NCBI GenBank assembly: GCA_038363925.1
Contig: JAQQWL010000013.1
Span: 868,001 to 932,000, forward strand
Length of the DNA: 64,000 nt
Reading direction: 5' to 3'
From: Apiospora phragmitis
Taxonomy: Eukaryota > Ascomycota > Sordariomycetes > Amphisphaeriales > Apiosporaceae
The notes beneath the pieces were generated by a model, which saw nothing but the letters and a program-made list of their open reading frames with translations, was not told the origin of the DNA and made no database searches. Made by a program: the position numbers and the translations under genes. Positions 24,501 through 37,714 of this stretch are shown piece after piece. The first letter of the stretch is position 1. Each line of letters opens with the position of its first letter.

Positions 24501-27500
24501 AGTTATATAACTATCCACGTTATTAACAGGCTTCCTTATCCTCTTTATCCCGAAAAAAAGCAAGGACGGGAAACCTAAATAACGTATATATATCGATTAT
24601 CGAAAGCTTAACGAAATTATTATTAAGAACCGGTACCCTTTATTTTTAATTAATAACTTATAAAATAAATTATTAAACGTTAAAATCTTTATAATACTCG
24701 ATCTCTCTAATATATATAATTTAATTCGAATTAAAGAAAAAGAAGAATAAAAAGCCGCGTTTTAAACTAAGTACGAATATTTTAAATATTAAGCTATACT
24801 ATTTAATTTAATTAATATACTAGCTAACTTTTAATCTATAATTAACTATATCTTACGGAAATATCTCGATAAGTTTATTATAATATATCTCGATAATATC
24901 CTTATTTACTCCGAGAATAATAAACAGTATCGAAAATATATAAAGCTAGTACTCCGGAAGCTATAAGACGCTAACTTATTAATTAACTTAAAAAAAAGCG
25001 AATTCTATTAATGATCCGTTATATTCGTAAGATACGTAATATCCTTTAGAAAAATCTAGATAAAACCTTCTAAAGTTTTAGTAATTAAAAAGTAGCCCAC
25101 GCCTATAAGCGCTATAAAAGTGAGATCTTTCTTAAGACTAGTTAATTATTACCGGATATTTATTTCTAAATTTAATAAGTTAGTATTACGATCGGCGGGT
25201 TAGTCCCCCCGCGGGGTAGTACTTAAGGCGTAGAATTAAATAAAAATAACCCGAAGAGTTATTTCTAAAGCTTTTATTTTATAGCGTAGTAATTAATTTA
25301 TACGCATTATAATATAATAACTTTTTGCCCCTATTAAATAAGAGACGTAGGTTCGATTCCTATACTTACTAAATAGGAGCTCTTTTTAACTACTTAAGCA
25401 AGATCGCTAGTAAGCAGGCAAAGCTTTGTACGGATTAGTTACCCGTATAAAAGCCTTGGAGTTTCTCTATACCGAGCTTAAGTAAATCATATAGTACTAG
25501 GGGTTTATTACTCTAGGCATAAGGGCATGCCTTTAGAAAGAGGGCATAGTATTACGATCGGCGGGTTGGTCCCCCGCGGGGTAGTACTTAAGGCGTAGAA
25601 TTAGACAAAAATAACCCGAAGAGTTATTTCCGAAGCTTTTGCTTTGTAACGCAGTAGTTAGTCCACACGCACTGTAACAATTAGTAACAATTCTAACGAA
25701 CTTAGCGAAAAAGGACGAGCCGTTTTAATAAATAAAGAAAAAAGACTAAGCCATTTATAATATTAAGGAGCGAATTCTTAATAAACTAATACTCTATATA
25801 ACGGACCTTTCGAAACCTTTTAAAATCGAAACCGATATATTAAATTATGCGATTAGAAATTAACTAAGCTAATAGAACGATAACGGAAAGTCGCACCCTA
25901 TCGTATTTTTTTAAAAAAAATTAAATAAACTAGAATTTAATTATTAAATCTATAATAAAAAATTAATAATTATTATTAAAATTTATAAAAAATAAAGGCA
26001 TTATTTTAATAAAATAATAAAATTAATAAAAGTTTATATTAATTATAAAAACTTTATAACGTTTATTATTATTAAAAAATTAAATAAATAATAAATATAA
26101 TAGTTTAAATTTTTTTGAAAATTTAACCTTATTATTATTTATTAAAAAAATAGCGAGAACGGTTACGCTAACGTATTAAGCTAACGGCCGAATTATTAAA
26201 AACAGGTTTTATTCGAGATATAAACTATTTTAATATATAACTAAAATAATAACCTTGTATTATTATAATAACTAAACGCGACGAGCTATATTTAATATAA
26301 TAATAATTAAGTTAATAAGTTTCGATAATTTAGTTAAACTTTAAACCCCGTTAATCATATTAAGAATTATTTTGAAAGCTATAACGGCCTTATTTTTTAT
26401 TAAAATAAAATCTATATCTTTAAACGATATTATAAAGATTTTATTAAAAAGTTTTATAAGCATTTTATATATAAATATTAAGAAATATTTAAAACTTAAA
26501 AACGAATTATTAAATAATTTAATTATAAAAACCTTAAATTAATTCAAATTAAAATTATGAATAAATATAACTTATATAATAAAGTTAAATTTATAAAATA
26601 TTAACCGTATAAAAAACTATAACTAATTCTACTATTAAATAGGGTATAAAAAACGATCGCGCTTAACTTTATAATTAAATTACCCCCGTTAAAAGAACCT
26701 TTAATTAAAACTAATTACTATAATATCCTAATAATTATAAAAAAACTTATAAAATATATTTATTTCTTACCGTATAAAGAGTCTAGCGATACTAACGACC
26801 TAGCCTACACCTTCCTCCGTACTATTATTAATTAATATAAATTATTAGAAATAATTATCTTCAACCGAGATAAGTTATTTATAATAAAATTCTAAGAATT
26901 ACTTATAGCATAACTCGGTATTAAGCGCAAGTTATTTATAGCTTATCACCTTTAAATAAATAAAAAAATAAATAAAATATATTAAACATTAAAATAATAC
27001 CTATATTACTATATTAATTATAAATAAAATAACTAAGTACAGTTATTACCTATAGCTTAATTCGTTTATAATAACGTAAATAATAAAACTATACGTATAT
27101 TACTACTCCGAATAAACTATAAATATAACTTAAAAATTATTAAAAAACCTTTAAAAAGAGAGCTAGTACTAATTATAACTATATAAATCGAAAAATTAAA
27201 AAAACTATAAATTATATTATAATAAAACTTCACCTTCTTCTAATAACGAATAAAGAGACACGCCGATTAGATAAGGTTAAAAAGACTAACTTTTAAAAAA
27301 AAAAAAAAAGTTTACCTTTTACGACGAAACATTAAAATAAAACGACTAAGCGATAAACTAAACTTTAAAAAGATTAAACTATTTAAAATCGTAAAAATCG
27401 TTTTAAAAACTAATTACCGATTATTACTATTTAAAATAATATAAATACACCTTATATTTTATATTTTATTACTCGAGCCAGCGGTTAAAGAAACCTTAAT

Positions 27501-27690
27501 CGATATATAACTAAAAATCGAAATAAATTAACACGAGTACGAAATCAATAGAATTATTAATAAAAAAAAGAAAGGACAAGGCTTTTAATACCTCGTTCAA
27601 TAAAAAGGATACCTACTAAAAGATAATACCTAAAAGCTTAAAAAATACTTAGCGAATATTATTAAAAAGTTATGGACGTTTAAATAATAA
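21524..27690 (+). pseudogene. Gag-pol relic of CV-C unit 1 (protease, RT, RNase H, integrase, chromodomain)
   Basis: The start codon has become ATA (21524). gag has an acidic N-terminus and coiled coil, then a CCHC knuckle near 22565-22620 in which the Cys codons now read Tyr. Protease DSGA reads NSGA at 23893-23904. RT runs about 24360-25150 with YLDN at 24886-24897. The TRIM-like element interrupts after RT at 25184. RNase H lies at about 25790-26100 (KPFKIETD retained), the integrase core at 26500-27230, the GPY/F module at 27350-27480 and a chromodomain at 27537-27690 (EYEINRI, then QYLVQWKGY-like with Gln and Trp as stops). Dozens of TAA/TAG stops fall at expected Gln or Trp positions. 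It once encoded a complete chromovirus polyprotein; none can be made now. Confidence 0.87.
25184..25679 (-). mobile_element. TRIM-like mini LTR element, 496 bp, in CV-C unit 1
   Basis: Two direct terminal repeats (25184-25314 and 25550-25679, about 130 bp) enclose 235 bp with no coding frame. Target repeats are GTTAG (25179-25183) and ATTAG (25680-25684), one RIP-type change apart. On the minus strand the repeats begin TGTTACAGTG and contain the palindrome CCCCGCGGGG. A purine-rich AGGGGCAAAAAG precedes the minus-strand 3' LTR. Terminal-repeat retrotransposons in miniature have this layout and depend on other elements for their enzymes. The right LTR is less mutated than the left. Confidence 0.83.
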
Positions 27691-27692
27691 GC

Positions 27693-27930
27693 TTAAAAAT
27701 CGGCTATAACGGCCTTAAACTCTTAACGCTCTTACTCTTTTAATTCGTTTAGAGAATATAAGCCACGTTATATTAATTTAACCCCTTAAGTACGAGCTAT
27801 CTCCTTTTATTTACGGAGATGAATAAGGCGAGTAACGGCCTCGTTAATCTAGCGTTAAAGCTCTAAAAAATAAGCCTCCGCGGCGGACTTTTCCCGAGAC
27901 AAGCGGTTATATTTATCCTGTATACGCCGT
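27693..27930 (-). pseudogene. Antisense coiled-coil ORF of CV-C unit 1
   Basis: Read leftward from about 27930 the frame has only TAA/TAG stops that fit mutated Gln codons. It gives RRIQDKYNRLSREKSAAEA early on, then ARTQGVKLI, stop, RGLYSLNELKE. The same frame and core GVKLI-x-RGLYSLN occur at the same place in other copies: 36473-36706, 58005-58265, 63843-64000 and, more diverged, 55985-56270. It lies between the sense-strand chromodomain and the polypurine tract. No known family is recognised. Highly charged residues predict a helical protein of about 80 residues. Function unknown. Confidence 0.66.
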
Positions 27931-28284
27931 AAAAAAAATAATAAAACTTTAATATTATTATATATATAATTAATACGAATATATTCCTTATATTTATTAA
28001 CGCCTTTTATTATTATATAAAATTACTCTTTTATAAAATAACGATTATAAAATATAATTTTAAAATTAAATTTAAAAAAAGTTTTAATAAAGTTTATATA
28101 ACGAACGATAAAAAAACGATTAAGCTTAATTCGAGATTTTTTAACGCGATTATCTATAATAAATATATATTATAATAAAAGCGATAAAGAAGGAAGAACT
28201 TATTATAAATCACGATAATAGACGGTTAGGATATTTATAAAGTCGATACTTTAAAAATAAAACAGTTAAAAAAAAAGAGGATAG

Positions 28285-28952
28285 TATTATAACCCGACCT
28301 AATTATACGGCTAAAAAACCCCATTTATCGGTACGAAACTACTATACCCCGACTAGGCTATAATATTATAATTATAGACCGCACCGCCAGCTATATTAAT
28401 ATAAAACTAAATCTTCTTTTATAACGAATAATAATAATACTATTACGCCCGGCGATAAACCGAATACGTTTATAAGTAATAGCGACCGTTAATAAGTTAT
28501 ATAACGCGGCGAACGTTTAAATAAAATTATTAAGTAACGCGGGGCGTAATTAAGAGAGATTATTAAATAATATAAAGCATAATTAAAAAAGATTATTAAG
28601 TAATATTAAATATGTTTAAATAAAATTACTAAGTAATAATAAATTAATAAAAAAAGGATTAAATATATAACTATGAACGTTTCTTATATATTTTATATAA
28701 ATACTCTTTATTTTAATAATTAATTTAAATATTAATTTTAGTTTATTAATAAAGTAAATAGTTTTAATAAAACTATTATAAATATTTTTAAATTAATACC
28801 CCTTAATTACTTTTTATTTTTTATAAGCTATTACTTATAATATTAATAAAAGCAGACTTTTATTATATATTTAAATATTCTTTTATATTATTAATATAAA
28901 TTTTAATACGTTTTACTAAGTTTTTTTTAAAATTTAAATAACGTTTATTATA
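28285..28952 (+). repeat. CV-C LTR2 (668 bp), shared by the two units
   Basis: Starts TATTATAACCCGACC after a purine-rich tract (AAAAAAGAGGATAG) and ends CGTTTATTATA. Carries four 33-bp repeat units. It serves as 3' LTR of the first and 5' LTR of the second unit. 27931-28284 before it is AT-rich untranslated DNA. Confidence 0.88.
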
Positions 28953-29016
28953 TTTTAATTATTTTTATTTTTACGAGTTATTATTTAAACCCTCGAGTAA
29001 TAATATTATAAGAATT

Positions 29017-32000
29017 ATATCTACGCCTGGCCTTAATAACACCGTCCGATAAGGAAAGATCCCTATCGCTACCCTTAGTACCTCTTAGCGAGACCCTGTT
29101 ATAAAGGTCGATAATAACGATAATAACGACGAGCCTATTTAATAAGCGTTAATTAAACGAATTAAAAAGCTCGAGTAAAAAAACGCTAATTATTAATATT
29201 ATTACGTACGACTCGAAAAGGAGTATAACGAGCTCCGGATTAAGAATATTTTAAAATAAACACCTTATAATATTAATAAACTACGCGAAGAAATACGTCT
29301 TTTTTATATAGCTATTAATATTATTTAAACCTTTATTATATTTAAAAAAGGTATAAAAATTAATATTTTAATATTATTTAACGAGATAAGCGGGAAGTTT
29401 TAAAGCTTTTTTATCTAAATTAAAGCCTATTAACGATTTTATAAAAGAATGTTTTAAAACGTTACGTAACGAGTCGTTTACGCCGCCTTGTTTTTTAAAA
29501 ATAAGATAATTGCCTGGTTTAAGCCTTACTTGAACGAACTTATAAAAAACGATTAATAAGTTAAGCTGTGCTGTACAGAGGTATAACGGATTTTCGAAAA
29601 TTACGATAGCTTCGAGTAAGCTTTTAAATTACTTTTTTAAGACTTTAATAAAAAACGATAAGCGGAAAAGGAACTCGAAACCTTTAAATAAAAAAGATTA
29701 ACCGCCTTTTATATAACCGAGTTCTAATATATTATAGCCCGATTAAATTATACCGAAGCTATAAAAATTATAATATATTATTAAGGTTTAAAAAAAAACG
29801 TTAAGAACAAATTTAGCCGGTTAAATACCCTTAATAATTTCTTTTTATATATAGAATTTATTATTAAAATTAATATTTATATATATAAATAACGCCGTAA
29901 AAAATAAGGCGGATTATTACGGTAAATTAATTAGATTTAAATTAATATTAAATAACTACGTTAATATAATAATATACCGTTTAGAAATATTATAGCGTAT
30001 AATTATTATAATAAACTTATAAACTTCGACGCTATTAAATATGATAACTTAAATAAAAAGTAACGCGTTATTTATTATAATTATTAAAAATAAAAATATT
30101 ATATTTAAAAATATTAAACGTTAAAAAAGAACGTTTAATAAGTATTAGATAAACGATACGTTAACGTTATTAAAATAAAAAATACTTTAATAATAATTAT
30201 TAAAAGTAATAATATTATTATTAAATACGGTAACTTATTTTAAATAACTTATTATAATAATAGATACGTTTTATATTTAACGGATAAGGAAGGTATTAAA
30301 TAGGTTTTAAAAACTTTTAAAGGTGGAAACTATAATCGGAGCGTCGCGATACTATAAAAGGTGTAATACTTCTTATATAATAACGATTGCGATTTTATAG
30401 ATAATATTATAAATTAATTAACGTAATTACTAAATTACGAATAATTAATTAATATATTAATAAAAAAATTAATAAACGAGATCGTAAAGTATAAAAAACT
30501 TAAAAATTAAGAAATAATTAATTATCCTTAATATTTTTTGCCCTAATTTAAAATACCTACGCTAAATATTTATTACGGCTAAATTTAATTAAAAAACTTA
30601 CGGTAATTATACGGTAAAAAATAATACCCGAATCTTTTTTATATATAAAAGATATTTTACGCTCTTATAAACTTTACACGTATATAATACTTATATAAAA
30701 TATTTCGCGAAAAAACTTAAATACGAATAGTTTTTTTTAAAGGATTAATAAACGATTTATTATGTAATTATACCTTAATTATATTATTAAAAAAATCCCA
30801 ACATTAATCCCCGACGGATAATATATATACTTATTAATATAAAAAGATTTATAATAGTTATAATAATATTACTTAAAAGAACGAAATTAAAAGGAGTATT
30901 TTAAATATTAATACTTTAAATACGTTTAAGAAAAATCGCGAGCTTATAGATATTTAAAAAAAAAGTACCTAACGCTTTTAAAATATATAAGTTTAAACCT
31001 AATAAAAAAACTTTTTTAATTTATTAAAAAATTTATAAAACGTTTATAAATTATTACGAACTTAATAAACCTTCGAATTATTCGAAAAACTTAAGTTTTA
31101 AATATTAGGAATAATATTTCGTATAAAAAGGAGTATAAATATACCTTTACCGATATATTAAAAAGCGCCTTATAAAGAACGAAAAGAACGATAGCGATAA
31201 TACGAGGATTAATCGTAAAAAAGTATTAACTACTTATAAGAGCAGCGTTCGGGAAATAAACGCCGCTTACTATAAAAGGACGATAACAGGCGGACTAGGA
31301 CAGGTCCCTATATTAAATAATAAATAATTAAATTATTTACAAGCATATTATATTAGTAATAAGTATAACAAAAGTCTATATTAAAGCGTTACTCGATAGT
31401 AAAATATAAAGAAATATAAAAAGAAGTTATAAACTTTTTAATTAATATCGTAAAACGTTATAAATAAATTACGTATAATATTATGGACGTCGTAAAATAC
31501 GATATAATTTTAAAAATACTTTAATTATAAGTAAATAATTTTAAAATTAATTAAAAAATAGGTTAATTTTAATAAAATATATTAAGAAAAGGTTTAATTA
31601 ATAAGTAACGGTTTAAAAAACGACTTTTTAATAAACTTAAAGTTTTTAAAATATATATTATTATTAGGGAACTTAAGCCGAACGTTATAACGATTATATT
31701 AAAAAAGTACCGGTAATTAGAAGCTCTATTTAATAAGAAACTAAAAACAGGCTTATTATTTTATATACGGTAGGATTACGAAATACCCTTTAAAAATAGG
31801 AAGGAACCCTTATTTATACCTAACGTATCCTATAAGCGAATATCCTATATAAGCGAATGTCTTATTCTTTTACACCCTTTTTAATAAAATATAAATTAAT
31901 TTTATTATAACGTGTTTAAAATATTAAAATTAATCGGAATTTTTATCTCTAAATACTTCTATATTATTTTAATAAGTACGCGTATTATGCCCGGGCTCTC

Positions 32001-35000
32001 CGTAGATTTTATAGCGTTATAAGCGTGTTCTAAACGTCCTCGTATAACTATTCCTCCGACGCGATTCGTTTTATAACTATTTATTAACGTTTTTTTAAAA
32101 CTATAAATCTTTTTTAGTTTATATACGAAGTAATTTTTTATTTTATAGCCGTTTCTTTTTCGTACGGCGGCGCTAGTTAAGTATATTATTTACTTTTCGA
32201 AGTATCGCGTTCTTACTTTTTAAAAGAGTAACTCGGTATATAATATACGTTATAACCTTTATAATTTAGTTAAAACTAATTAAAATAAACGTTAGAAAGT
32301 TATTTTAATACCGTACGATACGGTTTCGAACGTATTCGGTTTAAGATTAGGCTTTAATCGGGTTGTTTAAGGTTTTTAATTCTTAAGGAAGAAGTAGGCC
32401 GGAAGATGTCCCCGGAAGTATTAAAGTACGTAGCTTTATATCTAATTATAAAATAATATATTCCAGATTATACGGGACGAGTCTTATTTTTTAATAGCCT
32501 CTTTATATATTCGAAATAATAAAAATCGCTTAGAACGCTTTTAAAAACGTTAATAAGAAGTCCTCTTTTAAAATATAAATAATATACGCCTGTATAAAAT
32601 ATTTAATTTCTTTTTTATATACTTTTTTTAATATATAAAAATAGCCGATATTAAAAGGTTAAAGTTTATACGATAAATAAGAAGGTATATAAAATATAAT
32701 AATCGAGTTCTTTTTATAATAAAGCTCGAAAGCTATTAAGTGGTAGCTTTCGTAGCCGTTTAAGATTAAGAGGCGATAATAACCTTTTATATAAGACCTA
32801 GTATATTAATTAAAGTGTCGAATTTAGTCCTCGCCTTTTTTATTCGTGGTTTAGTTATTTTTAGTAATTACGATTACTTAATCCTTCGGTAATAGGCTGT
32901 TTTCGTATTAAAAAGAGAAGTACGTTTTCTTAATAAAAATAATATACGGAGGGATAATATAACCGTATAATCCGACGCCTTAAATAATTATAACTTATTC
33001 CCGGTTTTTTTATTATATTATTTTAAGCTTTCCGTATTGATTAGAGGTGGTTATAACTATTTCGAACGAGATTTAACTTATAAAAAAGCCGGTTTCGTTA
33101 AAGTTATAGATATCCTCTTTTTAAATCCCGTACTTATAAATTACACGCGATACGCGTCGGGATTTTTATAGAGGATTTTTTAATAATTAATTCTTTAATT
33201 AAAACGCGTCCGGAGGTTTAGTTATTATTATACGAAATTAAAAGCCTAATTAATATTAACGCGTCCCGCGTTACGTAAACTAAATAATCGATTCGTTATA
33301 TCTTTTATATTATTTAGCCGGGAAAGAAACGATCGCGTATTTAAATTAATAATATATCGAATAATCGTATTTTCTTTAAAATTTAGAAGCTTTTAAGAAT
33401 TCGTAAGTATTTCGCGTCGTGTAGGTTAGTTATTTCGTTTACGCTATAAGGTTTTTAATAAGACGTAATAAATTAATACAGCTTGTCGTACGTTTAAAAC
33501 TAAATCTTCTTAGAGCGTTTAAAACGCTAGAATTATATTATTCTTTTTTTAAAGTTATAACATTTTCGGATATAAAAGAATATAAAAAAAGGTTGAGGCT
33601 ATAAAGAAATTTATAAAAATAGGACATTCGCTTATATGGGATATTCGCTTGTGGGATACGTTATATATAAACTTAACTAGGAATATAAATAAGCTTTAAA
33701 GGAGTATATTACGAAAAATTTCGAAAAAGGAGTTATACGACCATTCACGTTATTAACAGGCTTCCCTATCCTCTTTATCCTAAAAAAGAGCAGGGATAAG
33801 AAACCTAAATAGCGTATATATATCAATTATTAAAAGCTTAACGAAATTATTATTAAAAACCGGTACCCCCTACTTTTAATCGGCAACTTATAAAATAAAT
33901 TATTAAAGATTAAAATCTTTATAATACTCGATCTCCTTAACGTATACAATTTAATCCGAATTAAAAAAAAAGAGGAATAAAAAGCCGCGTTCCGAATTAA
34001 GTATAAATATTTCGAATACTAAGCTATACTATTTAATTTAATTAACGTATTAATTAACTTTTAATCTATAATTAATTATATTTTATAAAAATACCTCGAT
34101 AAGTTTATTATAATATATCGACGATATCTTTATTTACTTCGAGAATAACAAGCAGTACTAAGAATATATAAAACTAATACTTCGGAAGTTATAAGACGCT
34201 AATTTATTAATTAACCTAAAAAAGAGCGAATTTTACCGATAATCCGTCATATTTATAGGATACGTAATATCTCTTAAAAAAATCCGGATAGAACCCTTTA
34301 AAATCTTGATAATTAAAAAATAGCCCACGCCTATAAGCGCTATAAAAATTAAATCCTTTTTAAAATTAGTTAATTATTACCGGATATTTATTTCCGAACT
34401 TAATAAGTTAATAATACTTTTAACGAACTTAATAAAAAAGGACGAGCCGTTTCGATAAATAAAGAAAAAAGACTAAGCTTTTAATAATATTAAAGAACGA
34501 ATCCTTAACGAATTAATACTTTACGTAACAAACCCCTCGAAACTTTTTAAAATCGAAACCGATATATCGGAGGATAATTAAGCTAACGAAATAATAACGG
34601 AAAGTCGTACTTTATCGTATTCTTTTTAAAAAAACTAAATAAACTAGAACTTAATTATTAAATCTATAATAAAGGATTAATAACTATTATTAAAATTTAT
34701 AAAAAATAAAGGTATTATTTTAACGAAATAATAAAATTAATAAAGGTTTATATTAATTATAAAAACTTTATAACGTTTATTATTATTAAAAAATTAAATA
34801 AATAATAAATATAATAATTTAAGTTTTTTTAGAATTTAACCTTATTATTATTTATTAAAAAAATAATAAGAATAATTACGCCGACGTATTAAGCCGACGG
34901 CCGAATTATTAAAAAAAAGTTCTACCCGAAATATAAACTATTTTAATATATAACTAAAATAGTAACCTCGTATTATTATAATAATTAAACGTAATAAGTT

Positions 35001-36395
35001 ATATTTAATATAATAATAATTAAGTTATCAAGTTTTAATAATTTAATTAAATTTTAAACCCCGTTAATTACGTTAAGGATTATTTTAAAAATTATAATAA
35101 CTTTATTTTTTATTAAAATAAAATCTATATCCTTAAACGGTATTATAAAGACTTTATTAAAAAGTTTTATAAACACCTCGTATATAAATATTAAAGAATA
35201 TTTAAAACTTAAAAACGAATTATTAAATAATTTAATTATAAAAACTTTAAATTAATTATAATTAAAGTTATTAATAAATACGACTTATATAATAAAGCTA
35301 AGTTTATAAGATATTAACCATATAAAAAACTATAACTAATTCTATCGCTAAACAGGGCGTAAAAAACGATCGTGCTCGAGTTTATAATTAAGCTACCCTT
35401 ATTAAAGGAACCCTTAATTAAAACTAATTACGATAATATTTTAATAATTACGAATAAAGTTATAAAATATACCTATTTCTTATTATATAAAGAGTTTAAT
35501 AATATTAATAATTTAACTTATACCTTCCTTTATATTATTATTAACTAGTACGGATTATTAAAAACAATTATTTCTAATCGAAATAAACTATTTATAATAA
35601 AATTTTAAGAATTATTTATAATATAACTCGGTATTAAGCATAAGTTATTTATAGCTTATTACTTTTAAACGGACGGATAAATAAAAAGAATAAATTAAAT
35701 ATTAAAATAATACTTACGTTACTATATTAAATATAAATAAAATAACTAGGTATAATTATTACTTATAATTTAATTCGTTTATAATAACGTAAATAATAAA
35801 ACTATACGTATATTACTATTCCGAATAAATTATAAATATAACTTAAAAATTATTAAAAAACCTTTAAAAAGAGAGCTAGTATTAATTACGATTATATAAA
35901 TTAAAAAACTAAAGAAATTTTAAATTATATTATAATAAGACCTTATTTTCTTTTAATAATAAATAAAGAGACACGCCGACTAAATAAAGTTAAAAAGACT
36001 AATTTTTAAAAAGGGAGAAAAAGTTTACTTTTTATAACGAAATATTAAAATAAAACGACTAAGCGATAAACTAAACTTTAAAAAGATTAAACTATTTAAA
36101 ATCGTAGAAATTATTTTAAAAACTAATTACCGATTATTATTATTTAAAACAATACGGATACACCTTATATTTTATATTTTATTATTCGAGCCAGCGATTA
36201 AAAAAACCTTAATCGATATATAACTAGAAATTAAAACAGATTAATATAAGTATAAAATCGACGGAATTATCGATAAAAAAAAAGAAAAGATAAAGTTTTT
36301 AATACCTCGTTTAATAAAAAAAATACCTATTAACAGATAACACTTAAAAGTTTAAAAAACACCTAGTAAATATTATTAAAGAGCTATAAACGTTT
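29017..36395 (+). pseudogene. Gag-pol relic of CV-C unit 2, split by Fot-H
   Basis: Same layout as unit 1. gag starts with ATA at 29017. The CCHC region is near 30060. Protease is damaged: DS survives at about 31393 (unit 1 has NS) but about 115 bp after it are missing. RT is split at 31822 by a Fot-like element and resumes at 33662. The catalytic Asp pair survives as a YIDDI reading near 34107-34121, but a 2-bp deletion there shifts the frame. RNase H at about 34500-34830, integrase 35250-35960, chromodomain about 36230-36395. Inactive because of stops, indels and the insertion. Confidence 0.83.
31823..33661 (-). mobile_element. Fot1/Pogo-type DNA transposon, 1839 bp, inside CV-C unit 2 RT (Fot-H)
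   Basis: Subfamily-1 TIRs (ACGTATCC left, GGATACGT right), TA at 31821-31822 and 33662-33663. The RT sequence continues across the site. First transposase motif at 33108-33088 reads NFNETG, Asp lost. The right TIR keeps several GTGGG/ATGGG bases that other copies have lost, so it may be among the younger or less mutated copies. Confidence 0.9.
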
Positions 36396-36472
36396 AAATA
36401 ATAACTTTAAAAATCGGCTTAAATAAGAAGTCGGTCGCGTTTTAATTAATAATATTAAAGCCCCTTTAAACC

Positions 36473-36706
36473 TAAACGGCTATAACGGCCTTAGACTCTC
36501 GACGCTCTTACTCTTTTAATTCGTTTAAAGAACGTAAGCCACTCTATATTAATTTAACCCTTTAAATATAAGCTATCTCTTTTTATTTACGGAAATAAAT
36601 AAAGCGAGTAACGACCTCGTTAATCTAGCGTTAAAGCTTTAAGAAATAAGCCTCCGCGGCGGACTTTTTCCGAAATAAGCGGTCGTAGTCGTCCTGTACA
36701 CGCCGT
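36473..36706 (-). pseudogene. Antisense coiled-coil ORF of CV-C unit 2
   Basis: Counterpart of the frame at 27693-27930. Reads RRVQDDYDRLFRKKSAAEAY at its start and VKLI, stop, SGLRSLNELKE near 36560-36519. Only TAA/TAG stops interrupt it. Similarity to unit 1 is expected because both are one family; the more distant copies at 56000, 58100 and 63900 are the stronger evidence that it was a gene. Confidence 0.64.
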
Positions 36707-37056
36707 AAAAAAATAATAAAACCTTAATACTATTATACGTATAGTTAATATAAATATATTCCTTATATTTATTAACGCTTTCTATTATTATATAAAATTA
36801 CTTTTTTACGAAATAGCGATTATAGGGTATAATTTTAAAATTAAATTTAAAAAAAGTTTCGATAAAATCCGTATAATAAATAATAAAAGAACGATTAAGC
36901 TTAATTCGAGATTTTTCGACGTAATTATTTATAATAAATATATATTATAATAAAAGTGATAAAAAAAAGAACTTATTATAAATTATAATAATAAACGGCT
37001 AGGGTATTTATAAAGTTAACACTTTAAAAATAAAATAGTAAAAAAAAAGAGGATAA

Positions 37057-37714
37057 TATTATAACCCGATTTAATTATACGGCTAAAAAACCCCACTTAC
37101 CGGTATAGAATTACTATACTTTAACTAAGTTACGATACTATAGCTATAGACCGCACCGCCAGCTATATTAATATAAAGCTAGATCTTTCTTAATAACGAA
37201 TAACGATAACACTACTACGCCTAGTAATAAAACGAATACGCCTATAAGTAACGGCGACCGTTAATAAGTTACGTAACGCGGCGAACGCTTAAGTAAAACT
37301 ATTAAATAACGCGGGGCGTAATTAGGAAAAATTACTAAGCAGCGTAAAGCGTAATTAGGGGAGATTACTAAATAGCGCTGAGCACGCTTAGGCGAGATTA
37401 CTAAGTAATAATAGATTAATAAAAAAGGGATTAAATATATAACCACGAACGTTTCTTATATACTTTATATAAACACTCTTTATTTCAATAATTAATTTAA
37501 ATATTAATCTTAACTTATTAATAAAGTAAATAGCTTTAACGAAACTATTATAAATACCTTTAAGTTAACGCCCCTTAATCACCTTTTATTTCTTGCGAGC
37601 TATTGCCCATTATATCGATAGAAGCGGACTTCTATCGCACGTTTAGATACTCTCTCGTATTGCTAACATAAACCCTAGTACGTCTTACTAGGTTTCTTTT
37701 AGAACCCAGATAGC
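37057..37714 (+). repeat. CV-C LTR3, main part; last 10 bp at 45478-45487
   Basis: Starts TATTATAACCC. CV-D cut it 10 bp before its end, after GATAGC; the remaining GTTCGTTATA follows CV-D. Has four 33-bp units at about 37273-37406. Its right part (37570-37714) is lightly mutated. Confidence 0.88.
37273..37406. repeat. 33-bp tandem repeats inside LTR3 (four units)
   Basis: Units end in ATTACTAAG or a mutated form and contain GCGTAATTAGG-like cores. Three units are present in LTR1 and four in LTR2. A chance open frame on the minus strand here has an 11-residue periodicity that is just this repeat. Confidence 0.82.

Noticed and set aside
25184..25679. A SINE instead of a TRIM-like element
   Set aside because: It has direct terminal repeats, 5-bp target duplications and a solo-LTR relative. 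It lacks a complete tRNA-like head and an A-rich tail.
37261..37446. 61-codon minus-strand ORF with 11-residue repeats
   Set aside because: The periodicity is the 33-bp tandem repeat inside CV-C LTR3; not a gene.
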